Origin: JBASEY01 sp964404285
GTDB lineage: Bacteria > CSSED10-310
Length of the DNA stretch: 64,000 bases
NCBI GenBank assembly: GCA_964404285.1
Contig: CAYOJK010000009.1
Span: 1 to 64,000, forward strand
Direction of reading: 5' to 3'
How positions within the stretch are numbered: position 1 is the stretch's first letter; every line of letters begins with the position of its first letter. This document shows, piece after piece, positions 1-9,500 of this stretch. The notes under the pieces are model-generated. The model saw only the letters and a list, made by a program, of their open reading frames with translations, was not told the DNA's origin and searched no databases. The position numbers and the translations under genes are program-made.

Positions 1-815
1 TCATATTCTGAGAAGTAAATATGCAAATCGCCGGTTTGATCCGTAATCATTTTGGCCGGGTAACTCTTTTCAATCAGCTTATTTGTAATCTTAACGGGCT
101 CGGTGAAAACTCCGTTGGCGTGCTTCAACAGATATATTTCTGATGCTTGAGCAAGAAAATAAACCTCTCCTGAATCCGCTGCATGGATGATTGGCCTCAA
201 CCAATTGCTATTTTTCTCTAAGAAATGCATAATAATTGGCTCTTGCACCTGGCCATCGATAACGCGAAGGTACACCATCCGAAAATCCCAACCCTCCGGT
301 TTATGCTCAGCCAGTTCTGTTACGGCGAAGATATTGCCGGATCGATCCAGATCGAAGCTAAGATGGTATGCGCCGTCTGGATGCTGGAACAGCACAAGAT
401 TCGATGTGACAGCGCCATCTTGAACTTTCAGATACCGAATCCAGCCTTTAGGCCATAAGTTGTCCGGATAGGTTTCATCCAGCCAGACCAGATGCAGGGC
501 ATCGTCCGGCCCGATCCGGGATTCCATCATCTGGCAGCCTGTCTCCATCAATAACAGCGGCACAGGATCGCTGAATTCTCCGGTTTCGTTGCTGGTGTAA
601 TACAAACGGAGACCGTCCGTTTCTTCGTGTGTGTACAGGACATGCGCCACACCCTTCGAATCGAATTCCAGTGCGGTCTGCCGGATATATCCCTCGACAT
701 CGCAGACAGTCTGATTGCCAGGTTCGTCCCAGTAATACCGCACATACTGCGGTTCCTCGGCTGAAACACCAAAAATAATCAATACTAAATGAATCGTTAC
801 TAGCCATTTTGACAT
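1..815 (-). CDS. Secreted propeller-like protein, 3' end cut by window edge
   Basis: An open frame runs on the minus strand from an ATG at 815 to the left edge without a stop, giving about 271 residues of a longer protein. The start is backed by an AAGGTG ribosome binding site a few bases upstream. The N-terminus (MSKWLVTIHLVLIIFGVSAE) is a signal peptide. The rest shows repeated blocks of the kind 'aliphatic-D-x-x-G-x-hydrophobic-aromatic', for example DSKGVAHVLYTHE, GPDDALHLVWLDE and DQTGDLHIYFSE. These resemble BNR/sialidase-like or FG-GAP-like beta-propeller blades, so an exported binding or structural protein is likely. No catalytic residues can be assigned. The gene points away from the repeat-rich region to its right. 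Confidence 0.75.
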   Translation of the reverse strand, partial: MSKWLVTIHLVLIIFGVSAEEPQYVRYYWDEPGNQTVCDVEGYIRQTALEFDSKGVAHVLYTHEETDGLRLYYTSNETGEFSDPVPLLLMETGCQMMESRIGPDDALHLVWLDETYPDNLWPKGWIRYLKVQDGAVTSNLVLFQHPDGAYHLSFDLDRSGNIFAVTELAEHKPEGWDFRMVYLRVIDGQVQEPIIMHFLEKNSNWLRPIIHAADSGEVYFLAQASEIYLLKHANGVFTEPVKITNKLIEKSYPAKMITDQTGDLHIYFSEY

Positions 816-1010
816 AATCACACCTTATAATCACTGATTGTGTAAATAATCTTTTACCTTAATCAACTTATAAACTTATGATACAGAAACCTGCTTATCG
901 TGTCAATTTTGATGTGTGTACAAGTGCTTTTCCGAAAATTTGATGCGGTGTTTTCAAGGGTTTACGAAGGGGCTGAGGGATGGGATGAAATCTCTCCGGG
1001 TCAGGAAATT

Positions 1011-1140
1011 CTTTTATTTTCCACAGATGACGCAGATGGCGCAGATATGTGCCGGCCGTATGTATTTCGGCCTTACGGGTTTGATATTCAGAAATAAAAG
1101 ATGGTTCGTTTTGTTATTTCTGGAAGTCTGTCCCCGAAAA
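1011..1140. repeat. Direct repeat block A, copy 1
   Basis: This segment, starting at the TTTTCCACAGATGACGCAGA word and ending at TCCCCGAAAA, recurs almost identically at 3023-3150. Differences are single bases (for example CGTATG against CGCATG) and one small indel near TTGTTATTTCTGG against TTGTTTTGG. With block B it flanks the 1889-2885 gene pair. The TGACGCAGATGGCGCAGA core is itself a short internal tandem. Confidence 0.9.
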
Positions 1141-1256
1141 AATTGGAAGTCTGTCCCCTAATTTTCATCGCTTCACCGTTCATTAACTAGAAACCAGGAA
1201 CCCAGCGCCAGAAACTCGGAACTGCGCTCGCAGAGCGACACTGTCCTTTTTTGTCT

Positions 1257-1350
1257 GAACACGATTACGGGATTAAAGGATTACCAGGATTAGTCTTTTC
1301 TTTCTCGGAATCTAATCCTGCCCATCTTTGTAATCTTTGGAATCGTGTTC
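1257..1350. repeat. Long imperfect inverted repeat (miniature palindromic element)
   Basis: The arm 1257-1293 (GAACACGATTACGGG... to AGGATTAG) pairs with 1312-1350 (CTAATCCTG... to AATCGTGTTC), leaving a loop of about 18 bases. Both ends match perfectly over roughly ten bases, and the middle has mismatches and a two-base offset. It lies in the segment that separates blocks A and B in repeat copy 1 and is missing from copy 2, so it may have arrived as a small mobile palindrome. Confidence 0.75.
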
Positions 1351-1474
1351 AAACAGTCACCATCGCTTCAGCGCTTCATTAGCTTCGGCAGCAATGGATG
1401 TCCCCCGAAAGTACAGTTGTCTGTCCCCTGATTTTCATCAGAAGCCGGCATTGTTATTCCAGGGAATACACGGC

Positions 1475-1675
1475 AATGGGGCTTATGGGACAAAGATTAA
1501 GAGTTTTGCTTTATCATAAGATTAGAACCCCATTTGTGCCATTCGTCGCTGTTGCACAACTTCCCAGGGTTGTTGTTATAGGAAACAGCTATAAAATAAG
1601 GCTTTTTTTGTGTCTGATTTGTTGTTTTTATAAAACATCTTTATTCATGCAGGATTAGAGCGCCGTCACGATTGT
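1475..1675. repeat. Direct repeat block B, copy 1
   Basis: This stretch aligns with 3148-3369, with about 80-85 percent identity by eye. Shared landmarks are CTTATGGGAC, ATCATAAGATTAGA, ATAGCTATAAAATAA/ACAGCTATAAAATAA, TTTATTCATGC and CGTCACGATTG. Copy 2 holds an extra 18-base tandem unit. Both copies end at the same CACGATTG word. Confidence 0.8.
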
Positions 1676-1772
1676 CGAAAATGGCATTTTTGTCGAAAGC
1701 GACCACGAGAAAAACAAAACAAAACGGTTTCAGACTTAGGGGTCGAAGAATGTGGTTCGACTAAAACCAGCT

Positions 1773-1868
1773 TGCCTAACAATACTTATAAACAAGTAGA
1801 ATGTTAGGCACAATTGCCCTTGACTTACCTGCCTAACGTTGTGTAATATTTTCATTAAGTGTTAGGCA
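1773..1868. promoter_or_regulatory. Four alternating TGCCTAAC / GTTAGGCA half-sites
   Basis: TGCCTAAC occurs at 1773-1780 and 1830-1837, and its exact reverse complement GTTAGGCA at 1803-1810 and 1861-1868. The centres are 30, 27 and 31 bases apart, close to three helical turns. The third site lies between the -35 and -10 boxes of the cassette promoter and the fourth lies just upstream of the chosen start codon, so an autoregulatory operator is the simplest reading. The words also match the outer core sites of integron attC recombination sites (RYYYAAC ... GTTRRRY). No integrase or attC array is present in the window. Confidence 0.65.
1820..1849 (+). promoter_or_regulatory. Sigma70-type promoter of the nucleotidyltransferase cassette
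   Basis: TTGACT (1820-1825) and TAATAT (1844-1849) are separated by 18 bases and lie 40 bases upstream of the GTG start at 1889. A TGCCTAAC half-site fills the spacer, a position where a bound repressor would block RNA polymerase. Confidence 0.6.
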
Positions 1869-1888
1869 CGGAAAGGGGTTTGATCTTC

Positions 1889-2194
1889 GTGAGCATCGTC
1901 CAGCACATTTTGAAAGAAGAATATGACCGACTCCAAAAGCTTGTTGTTATCTACAGCAAAGCAATCGAAAAACTTCCCAAGGGGTCCATCTCTCGAAAAA
2001 AAAGGAATAACAACATCTATTCATATTTAGCGTATAGGGCCGACAAAAAAATCAAATTCGTTTATCTCGGGAAAGATAACTCCGAAAAAGTCATGGAAAT
2101 CGCCAGACAAATTGCCGAACGTAAAGATAAGGAAAAACAACTGAGACAAGTGAGGGCAAGTCTCAAGGAAATCAAGAAGGTTCTAGGTGAATAA
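1889..2194 (+). CDS. Small basic protein, possible antitoxin-like partner
   Basis: A Lys/Arg-rich protein of about 101 residues, beginning VSIVQHILKEEYDRLQ. The GTG at 1889 is preferred over the in-frame GTG at 1859 because GAAAGGGG lies 10 bases before it, while the upstream codon sits inside an operator half-site. A helical N-terminal third is followed by the region LPKGSISRKKRNNNIYSYLA, which resembles small proteins found beside nucleotidyltransferases. The C-terminus (from about residue 70) is a charged coiled coil. It overlaps the next gene by eight bases, which suggests coupled translation. An accessory or antitoxin role is inferred only from its place in front of a nucleotidyltransferase and the operator-like repeats; no DNA-binding fold is recognised. 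Confidence 0.7.
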   Translation: MSIVQHILKEEYDRLQKLVVIYSKAIEKLPKGSISRKKRNNNIYSYLAYRADKKIKFVYLGKDNSEKVMEIARQIAERKDKEKQLRQVRASLKEIKKVLGE

Positions 2195-2885
2195 AGCGGA
2201 AGAACTCGTCCTCGGTATTTTAAAATCACTTCACGATGCAGATGTTCTTTCCGAGATGATGCTTATTGGAAGTTGGTGTCTTCCCTTTTACAAGAAATTC
2301 TTTAACAACTCGCCCTTGATCCCATTGCTGCGAACGACGGATATTGACTTCATGATCCGAACGACCACCGGATTACAGAAAAAAGTGGATGTCTCGCAAT
2401 TGCTTGTTTCTTTGGGATTTTCAGAGCATTATGACTATGTGGATAACATAATCAAATATGTTCACCCTGATTTGGAAATAGACTTTGTGACACCACGGAT
2501 CGGTATGAGGAAATCTCATCCTTCCTATATTTCCAACTTGAAAATATCAGCACAACCCTTAAGGTATTTGACACTTCTACAAGCTTATCCGCTCGTAACG
2601 GAATTCCACGAAATCCCTGTCATCGTTCCAGAACCAGCAGCCTACGTGATCCAGAAATTCCTCATTTCTGACAGAAGAAAAGCACCGGCCAAGAAGCATA
2701 AGGATCTTAATCTGGCAGTAGATATCGGAAGGTTTCTCCTTGCAGATGCCGTTCAAAAAAAACGCTTGGATAATATTGTCAGAGAAATGATACCAGCCTG
2801 GCGCAAGAAGCTCCTTCGTGTCATGAAGACAGAATCCATGGAACTTTATAATCTCTTTATGGAATCCCAAGAATTTAAAAAGTAG
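2187..2885 (+). CDS. Nucleotidyltransferase-fold protein (GSU2403-like)
   Basis: A 232-residue protein with the hallmarks of a DNA polymerase beta-like nucleotidyltransferase. IGSWC near residue 28 takes the place of the usual Gly-Ser loop, and RTTDIDFMI near residue 50 provides the paired acidic metal ligands. A later acidic residue lies in LEIDFVTPRIG. The pattern resembles the GSU2403 family, which is related to the toxins of AbiEii-type toxin-antitoxin or abortive infection pairs. A helical, Lys/Arg-rich C-terminal half follows. It is translationally coupled to the basic protein before it and both lie between direct repeats, which supports an accessory cassette. Substrate and toxicity are unknown. 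Confidence 0.75.
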   Translation: MNKAEELVLGILKSLHDADVLSEMMLIGSWCLPFYKKFFNNSPLIPLLRTTDIDFMIRTTTGLQKKVDVSQLLVSLGFSEHYDYVDNIIKYVHPDLEIDFVTPRIGMRKSHPSYISNLKISAQPLRYLTLLQAYPLVTEFHEIPVIVPEPAAYVIQKFLISDRRKAPAKKHKDLNLAVDIGRFLLADAVQKKRLDNIVREMIPAWRKKLLRVMKTESMELYNLFMESQEFKK

Positions 2886-3022
2886 ATTGCAATTTTGTTA
2901 GGGAATGCAAAGTTTTCCAAATACTAAATCTGCTCCTGGAACATGGAGATCGCACATACCAACCCCCCTTCTCCAGCTATGAGGAAGGGGCCGGGGGATG
3001 AGGTCACCCCGGGCTAGGAACT

Positions 3023-3150
3023 TTTTTTATTTTCCACAGATGACGCAGATGGCGCAGATATGTGCCGGCCGCATGTATTTCGGCCTTACGGGTTCGATAT
3101 TCAGAAATAAAAGATGGTTCGTTTTGTTTTGGAAGTCTGTCCCCCGAAAA
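3023..3150. repeat. Direct repeat block A, copy 2
   Basis: Near-identical partner of 1011-1140. Here block A runs straight into block B (CCCCCGAAAATGGGACTTATGGG). In copy 1 the same junction is broken by about 330 bases, so copy 2 probably keeps the original arrangement. Confidence 0.9.
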
Positions 3151-3369
3151 TGGGACTTATGGGACGGATGGGACTTATGGGACGGAGATTAAGTATTTAA
3201 CCTGATCATAAGATTAGAGTTCCATTTGTCCTATTCGTCGCATTTGTTTCAAAACTTCCTAGAATTGTTAGTATGGGAAATAGCTATAAAATAAAGCTTT
3301 TTTTGTGTTCGATTTTTTGTTTCTAGAAAACAGCTTTATTCATGCGGGTTTAGGGCGACGTCACGATTG
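3148..3369. repeat. Direct repeat block B, copy 2, with internal tandem
   Basis: Partner of 1475-1675. It includes two perfect copies of the 18-base unit TGGGACTTATGGGACGGA at 3151-3168 and 3169-3186, which copy 1 has only once and in degenerate form. It ends at the same CACGATTG word as copy 1. Confidence 0.8.
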
Positions 3370-3584
3370 CTGAGCGTAGAGCTTCAACAATTGACAGCGT
3401 GTTGTTTGCAAACTAATTAGGTGATAAGTTTCTAAAGAGACCGATAAGCATGGAAAAAAATATGAACAAATTGGAAATCAAGTATTCGTGTTCGGATTTA
3501 TTAGAACAAAAACTCCATTAAGTGTGTATTGTTAAAAGTTGCATGACAGTTTGGGTCTTTTGACTATGAACCAGGGGCATCACC

Positions 3585-6500
3585 ATGAATTCTAAAAAAA
3601 CACGTTTTCACATCATCGGGATAGGCATCATCATCGTTATGGCATCGATGGGATGGATAAATGCAAGGGAGACTGAAAGTATGAAATCATTTCACAGTAC
3701 GGACAAAGCCTACATTTCGCTCTGGTCGGATGTCGATCAAAAAGTTGACCAGCAGAAATTCCGTGAAGCAGAATCTCTCACCGAAAAAATTCTTGAAAAG
3801 GCAATAAAAGAGCAGAATCCGACAGAATGGACCAAAGCCCTTGCCCGTGTCGTTTCTTTCAAACAAACCCTTCACGGTTACGAAGATTCAATTCGATTTC
3901 TATTTGAGACGCCATGGCCATCCGATCCGATCGGACGCGCGCTGTTGAACTTTGTCGGCGCAACAGCGATCAAAAACTATTATGCAGCTTATAGGTGGGA
4001 AGTTGTAAAGCGTGAAGCTATTTCCAGTGAGAATCTGAATGACATCCGTTCATTGACTGTAACACAACTATTCCAAAAGGCCGGTTTACACTATGCCGAT
4101 GCTTGGAAAGAACGAGAAAAGCTGGGTTCTTTTCCGGTCAAGGACTTTCCGGAATGTATTGACAGAGGAAATTATCCGGAGGATATTCGAAACACTCTTC
4201 GCGATTTCCTGACGTATCAATGGACGGAATTTTTGAGCGATTCATCCATGTGGACACCTAAAGACTCGGCAGAAACCTTTAAACTGCCCTTTGATATCTG
4301 GGTTACAAAGGATGATGTTGAAAGCGTCGATACCATCGATGTCACGCTTCATCCTCTTGAACAGGCCATGCAGATTTTATCGGATCAACAGGCATGGCAT
4401 CGGTCAATGAACAATAAACAGAACCTTTTAGAAGCAAAGCTGGAAAAGCTCCGAGTTCTTCAACGCCATTTCACTCAATCCCGTCAGAAAGCATCAATAG
4501 AAGCTGCTTATAGACAAATTATCGATGAATTTATCGATATTCCCTGGTCTGCCTCTGCAATTTGGGAATTAGCCGAATTTATTCGGAAAGACAATCGATT
4601 GAAAGAAGCCTACGAAACCGCACAACAAGGTTGGAACACACACCCCACAAGCATGGGCGGCAAGCTCTGTCGAGGCTTGATATTAGAACTGGAAGCGCCT
4701 CGGTTTTCATTGGAAATCATGGCGACGGATGCGCCAAACAAGCGATCGATACAGATATCACATGCCAATATGAAATCCTTATATTTCCGTGCGTATCGTA
4801 TGGACTTCGATCAAATCCTCGACAAAACCCTTAACCAAGGATTCAACATACTGAGTCTGACGTCACAAGAACAGTTAAAAATCATTCGGGAACAAAAACC
4901 TGATTATTCCTGGTCAGTCGATTTCGAGGATACCGGCGACTATAAAGATCACAAAACCTTTTCAATACCTCCTATACCGGAATATGGCCTGTACTTGGTC
5001 GCTGCTTCTTTCGATAAAATTTTTGAGCAATCAAATAACAGAATTACCGGCGTGATATTTCAACTCAGCCCGATCGTTATGGTCGCGTCCGGCGATGAAT
5101 CCCGTTTTGAAACATGGGTATTCGATGCAAACAACGGAAAACCTGAACAAAATATTGAGGTTACCCTTTATAAACGATCTTGGGATAAACAAAAAACAAT
5201 ATTTAAAACACTGACTAATGCGAACGGCCTAGCCGTATTCGAAAATCCGGGCAGCTTTACCGCTCTGGCAGTCGCTCGAAAAGGCGCCGATTTTGCCTAT
5301 CAACATGCCCATATCAACAGTATAGTTCCATCTGGTAACAAATTCATGGATTACATCTATCTTGATAGAAGCATCTATCGACCGGGCCAACAGGTTCATG
5401 TCAAATTGATTTCTTTCAAGGGAATTGACAGTGATTATAAGGTGTTGCCACGCCGATCCATTGAATTGAGATTTAAAGATCCCAATGGTGAATTGATTGA
5501 TTCATTGATTCTTGAAACCAATGAATTTGGATCCGCTTCTGCGTCTTTTACAGTGCCGGAAGGCCGAGTTTTGGGGGAATACCGCGTTCAAACTAATGGC
5601 GGCTCAGCAATATTACGTGTTGAGGAATATAAACGCCCCACCTTTGAAGTGGCCGTCCACTCACCTGAAGCCGGCGCTGTGTTGAATTCGCCGGTAACCG
5701 TTAAAGGCAAAGCCGATTATTATTTTGGTATGCCGGTTTCAGAAGGCAGGGTCTCCTGGCGGGTTGTGCGGAAGCCACAGTGGCCCGTGTGGTGGTATTG
5801 GTGGCAACCACAAAAGAGTTATACTCTTGAAGTAGCCGTCGGCGAGACGTCATTGGATACGGACGGCGCCTTTTCGATCACTTTTTTGCCCGAAGCCGAT
5901 CCGGAGCTCGATGATAAAGATATTACATGGCGCTATGAAATCACGGCCTCCGTGACAGATAGCGGCGGGGAGACACGGACGGGTCTGGCAACCATCAATC
6001 TTGGGTACTGTTCGGTTAAAGCCGATATTTCTAAAACTTCCGATTTCTTTACTCCGGACATTCCATCGAAATTCACTGTAAGTCGAGCGGATTTAAATGG
6101 TAAACCCCTCCCCGGTGAGGGCCGATACCAAATCGTACGTCTCACCCAACCCGAACACACCGTCCCCGTTTGTGACCTGCCTGTCCCTAAAGAAATTCTC
6201 CCCGAAAATCCAATTCCCGGCGATAGCCTTCAACCAAGATGGACGTATGAACCAGGGATCTTTCAACGTATTCTGGACTGGCCGAACGGAGAAAAAATTC
6301 ACGATGGAGTCCTGAAACATGATGAAAATGGTAAAGCTATTATCAGTCACAAGTTGCCGGCGGGAGCTTTTCGAGTGATTTATGCGACCAGCGACGACAA
6401 AGGAATTGAGTTCAACGTTCAAGAGGAGTTCCTGATTATTGATAAAGGCGTCACACTTCAAGCGCCTCTTTATCTTTTGGTAAAAAATCGAATGGTATCC

Positions 6501-9500
6501 CCTGGTGACATGCTGGAACTTTTTATAGGTTCCGGCTATCAAAACCAAGTCATTCAGCTTGAATTTACCCGAAACAAAGAATTGGTGCGCCGCGAATATA
6601 TTACTTCTTCAGGAAAAGCTGATCTTCTGCGCATACCAATCGATGAAACCCTCCGTGGAGGATTTGGTTTATCAGCATGGTTGGTACATGATTATAACTT
6701 GATTCAAGAAACCGGGCGTATTCATGTGCCCTGGGACAATAAAGAGCTTAAACTCGAGTTTTCGACGTTTAGAAACCTGTTACGTCCCGGAGCGACGGAA
6801 ACATGGACACTAAAAGTCAAAGGACCTGATTCTGAACAAGTCTCCGCTGAATTGCTCGCTTATATGTACGATCGCTCACTGGATTATTTTGTCAGCCACC
6901 GGTATCCACGTTTTATCGATATCTATCCAACTTATTCTAACCGCCTTATCGGTGGATGGAAGCTTCGAGAATCATTCACTAATCTATACTCGAATAATTG
7001 GTTCGAGACCTATTATCCCAGCCGCTATCGAACAGATCAGGTGCAAGTTCACTCCGGCTATGGCATCGGTGGACCGGGATATCGACGTGGTAATTTTTAC
7101 GCTCGCTCGGCTCGCGATGAGGATGGATTCGCATTAAAAATGGCCATGGCTGCACCGATGGATATGGAAGATAGCGACGTGGTTGCGGAAGCTGCCCCAG
7201 TTGGTGAAGAAAGCCCACAGGAATCGCTGCCTGAGATTGAAATGCGCACTGATTTTTCCGAGTCGGCTTTTTTCCTGCCGCATTTGGTGACGGATACAAA
7301 TGGCGATGTATCTATCAGTTTTACTGTTCCGGACAGTCTCACGTCTTGGAAAGTCTTTGTTCATGCTGTCACGACTGATTTGAAATCCGCAGTTCTTGAA
7401 ACAGAAGCAGAGACGCGAAAAGACTTGATGGTGCGCCCTTATCTGCCGCGCTTTTTCCGTGAGGATGACGAAGGGGAACTGAGAGTAGTGGTCAACAATG
7501 CAGGGGATGTGCCGCTATCTGGAATGGTTCATTTACAGATAGTGGATCCGAATACAGAAGACGATCAGACGGCGCTTTTCCGCCCATCCGCTCTCAAGCT
7601 GCCGTTTACCGCGCCGGCCGGCCAATCGGATACTGTTATGTTCTATCTTACCGCTCCTGAAAGCATCGGTTTTCACGCCTTCAAAATCGTCGCCGTCACC
7701 GATGATCTGACAGATGGCGAACTCCGACCTGTTCCGGTGCTCCCCAGCCGAATGCATCTGGCGCAATCGCGCTTCGTCACTCTAAAAGACGATGACAGCA
7801 GAACAATGCTGCTTCCGGATCTGTTAGACAGCCACGCCGATCCGACTCTGATCAACGAATCGTTGGTCGTCACGCTGGAAGGCCAGTTGTTTTATCAGGC
7901 GTTGAAAGCGCTCCCCTACATTGTTCAATATCCGTATGATTGTGTTGAACAGACGTTGAATCGGTTTCTCACAACTGGAATTTTGATGTCGTTATATGAT
8001 CGTTATCCCTCTGTCGCAAAAGCAGCGGAAACCTTCAGTGACCGGGATTCACGCTGGGAAAAGTGGGATTTGGACGATCCAAACCGGCGCATGGCCTTAG
8101 CGGAAACACCGTGGCTGCAAACAGCGCAAGGCGGCAAAACAGATTATCCGCTGTTGAATGTTCTGGTTCCGGAAGTGACCAAATCCGTGCGCGACTCGGC
8201 TGTCGATCAACTGCAACAAGCTCAAAACCCCTCCGGCGCCTTCCCTTGGTTCCCCGGCGGCCCGGACAGCCCATACATCACGCTTTATCTGTTTTATGGG
8301 TTCGCTAAAGCTCATGAATACAATATCGATATTCCACGACCAATGGTCGATAACGCGTGCCAATATCTTGGCGAATACTTTCGTGAGTATTATAAAAAGA
8401 ATATGAAAATCGAAGATTTTTCACCGGAATTCCTGGTTTTTCTGAATTATGTGTTGAGCTGTTTTCCGGATGAGTCTTGGTATTCCAAATTTTTTACCAG
8501 AAAAGAACGCATGGAAATGCTGGATTACACCTTCAAAAATTGGAAAACCATCTCGCCCTATTGTAAAGCCATGCTTTCTCTGACGCTTCATCGCGAACGG
8601 CGCAGCCAGGATGCTCGCCTGGTCATGGACAGTATTATGGACAGCGCCATCACCAAACTGGATCAGGGAACATTTTGGGCTCCGGAAGAACGCGGATGGC
8701 TCTGGTACAATGATTCGATCGAAACCCATGCCATGATCCTGCGTGCCTTGATGGAACTCGATCCGGATGATGACCGCACCGACGGACTTGCTCTCTGGCT
8801 ATTCTTGAACAAAAAAATGAACCACTGGAAATCGACGAAAACCACCTCTGAAGTGATTTATGCTCTGGCGGATTACCTTCGTGCCAAAGATGCATTGGGA
8901 GCTACAGTGACGGCATCGGTAACGATTGGTGATCTTGAAGAAACATGTGTGTTCGATCCAGAAACATACAATGCGGAGGGATGTCGTATCATCGTTTCCG
9001 GCGATTATGTAGAGCCGGCTATGGGGGAGGTAGTTGTTGATAAAACTGGAAAAGGCTATATGTTCGCCTCGATGAACTGGATGTATTCAACAAAAATTTT
9101 GCCGGATGAAGCACGAGGCGATTTCTTATCGGTGTCACGGCGCTATTTCCTGCGCGTCAATGAAAACGGTGAAACAGTTCTCAAACCGCTAGAAGAAGGC
9201 CAACGTATCGCCATAGGTGATCAGGTAGAAGCGCATCTGTCGATTTCAGCCAAACATCCGATGGAATATATCCACCTTCTGGACCCCCGGGGAGCAGGAT
9301 TTGAGCCGGAAACACATGTCAGCGGGTATCGATGGGATTTGGGCCTGATACGTTATGAGGAAATTCGGGATTCGTGCACGAATTTCTTTTTCGAATACCT
9401 GCCTCAAGGCGAATATACGTTGAAATACAGGTTACGCGCCTCGATGTCCGGAACGTTCAGAGTCGGGCCGGCAACGCTCCAGTCGATGTATGCGCCGGAA

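Larger units (their letters stand above)
816..1858. other. Repeat-rich intergenic region without convincing genes
   Basis: About one kilobase between the minus-strand propeller gene and the nucleotidyltransferase cassette. Short open frames exist, but they follow repeated DNA and have no ribosome binding sites. The stretch holds the first copy of a two-block direct repeat (1011-1140 and 1475-1675), an intervening segment with a long imperfect inverted repeat, several copies of a GGAAGTCTGTCCCC-like word, and the start of the GCCTAAC/GTTAGGC site array. Confidence 0.7.
2886..3584. other. Repeat-rich intergenic region
   Basis: About 700 bases without a supported gene. It begins with a short hairpin (CCCCTT 2965-2970 with AAGGGG 2985-2990) of a type dispersed in many bacterial genomes, continues with copy 2 of repeat blocks A and B, and ends with about 215 bases of AT-rich leader before the alpha-2-macroglobulin gene. 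A TTGACA at 3391-3396 is present, but no good -10 box is placed behind it. Confidence 0.65.

Noticed and set aside
3000..3192. Similar 64- and 81-residue open frames in repeat blocks A (YFPQMTQMAQICAGRMYF...)
   Set aside because: They follow repeated non-coding DNA, start without ribosome binding sites and end in the GTCTGTCCCC words; similarity comes from the DNA repeat.
6979..7342. Several minus-strand frames of 80-106 residues inside the alpha-2-macroglobulin gene
   Set aside because: They are antisense shadows of a clearly coding frame and have no motifs or ribosome binding sites.
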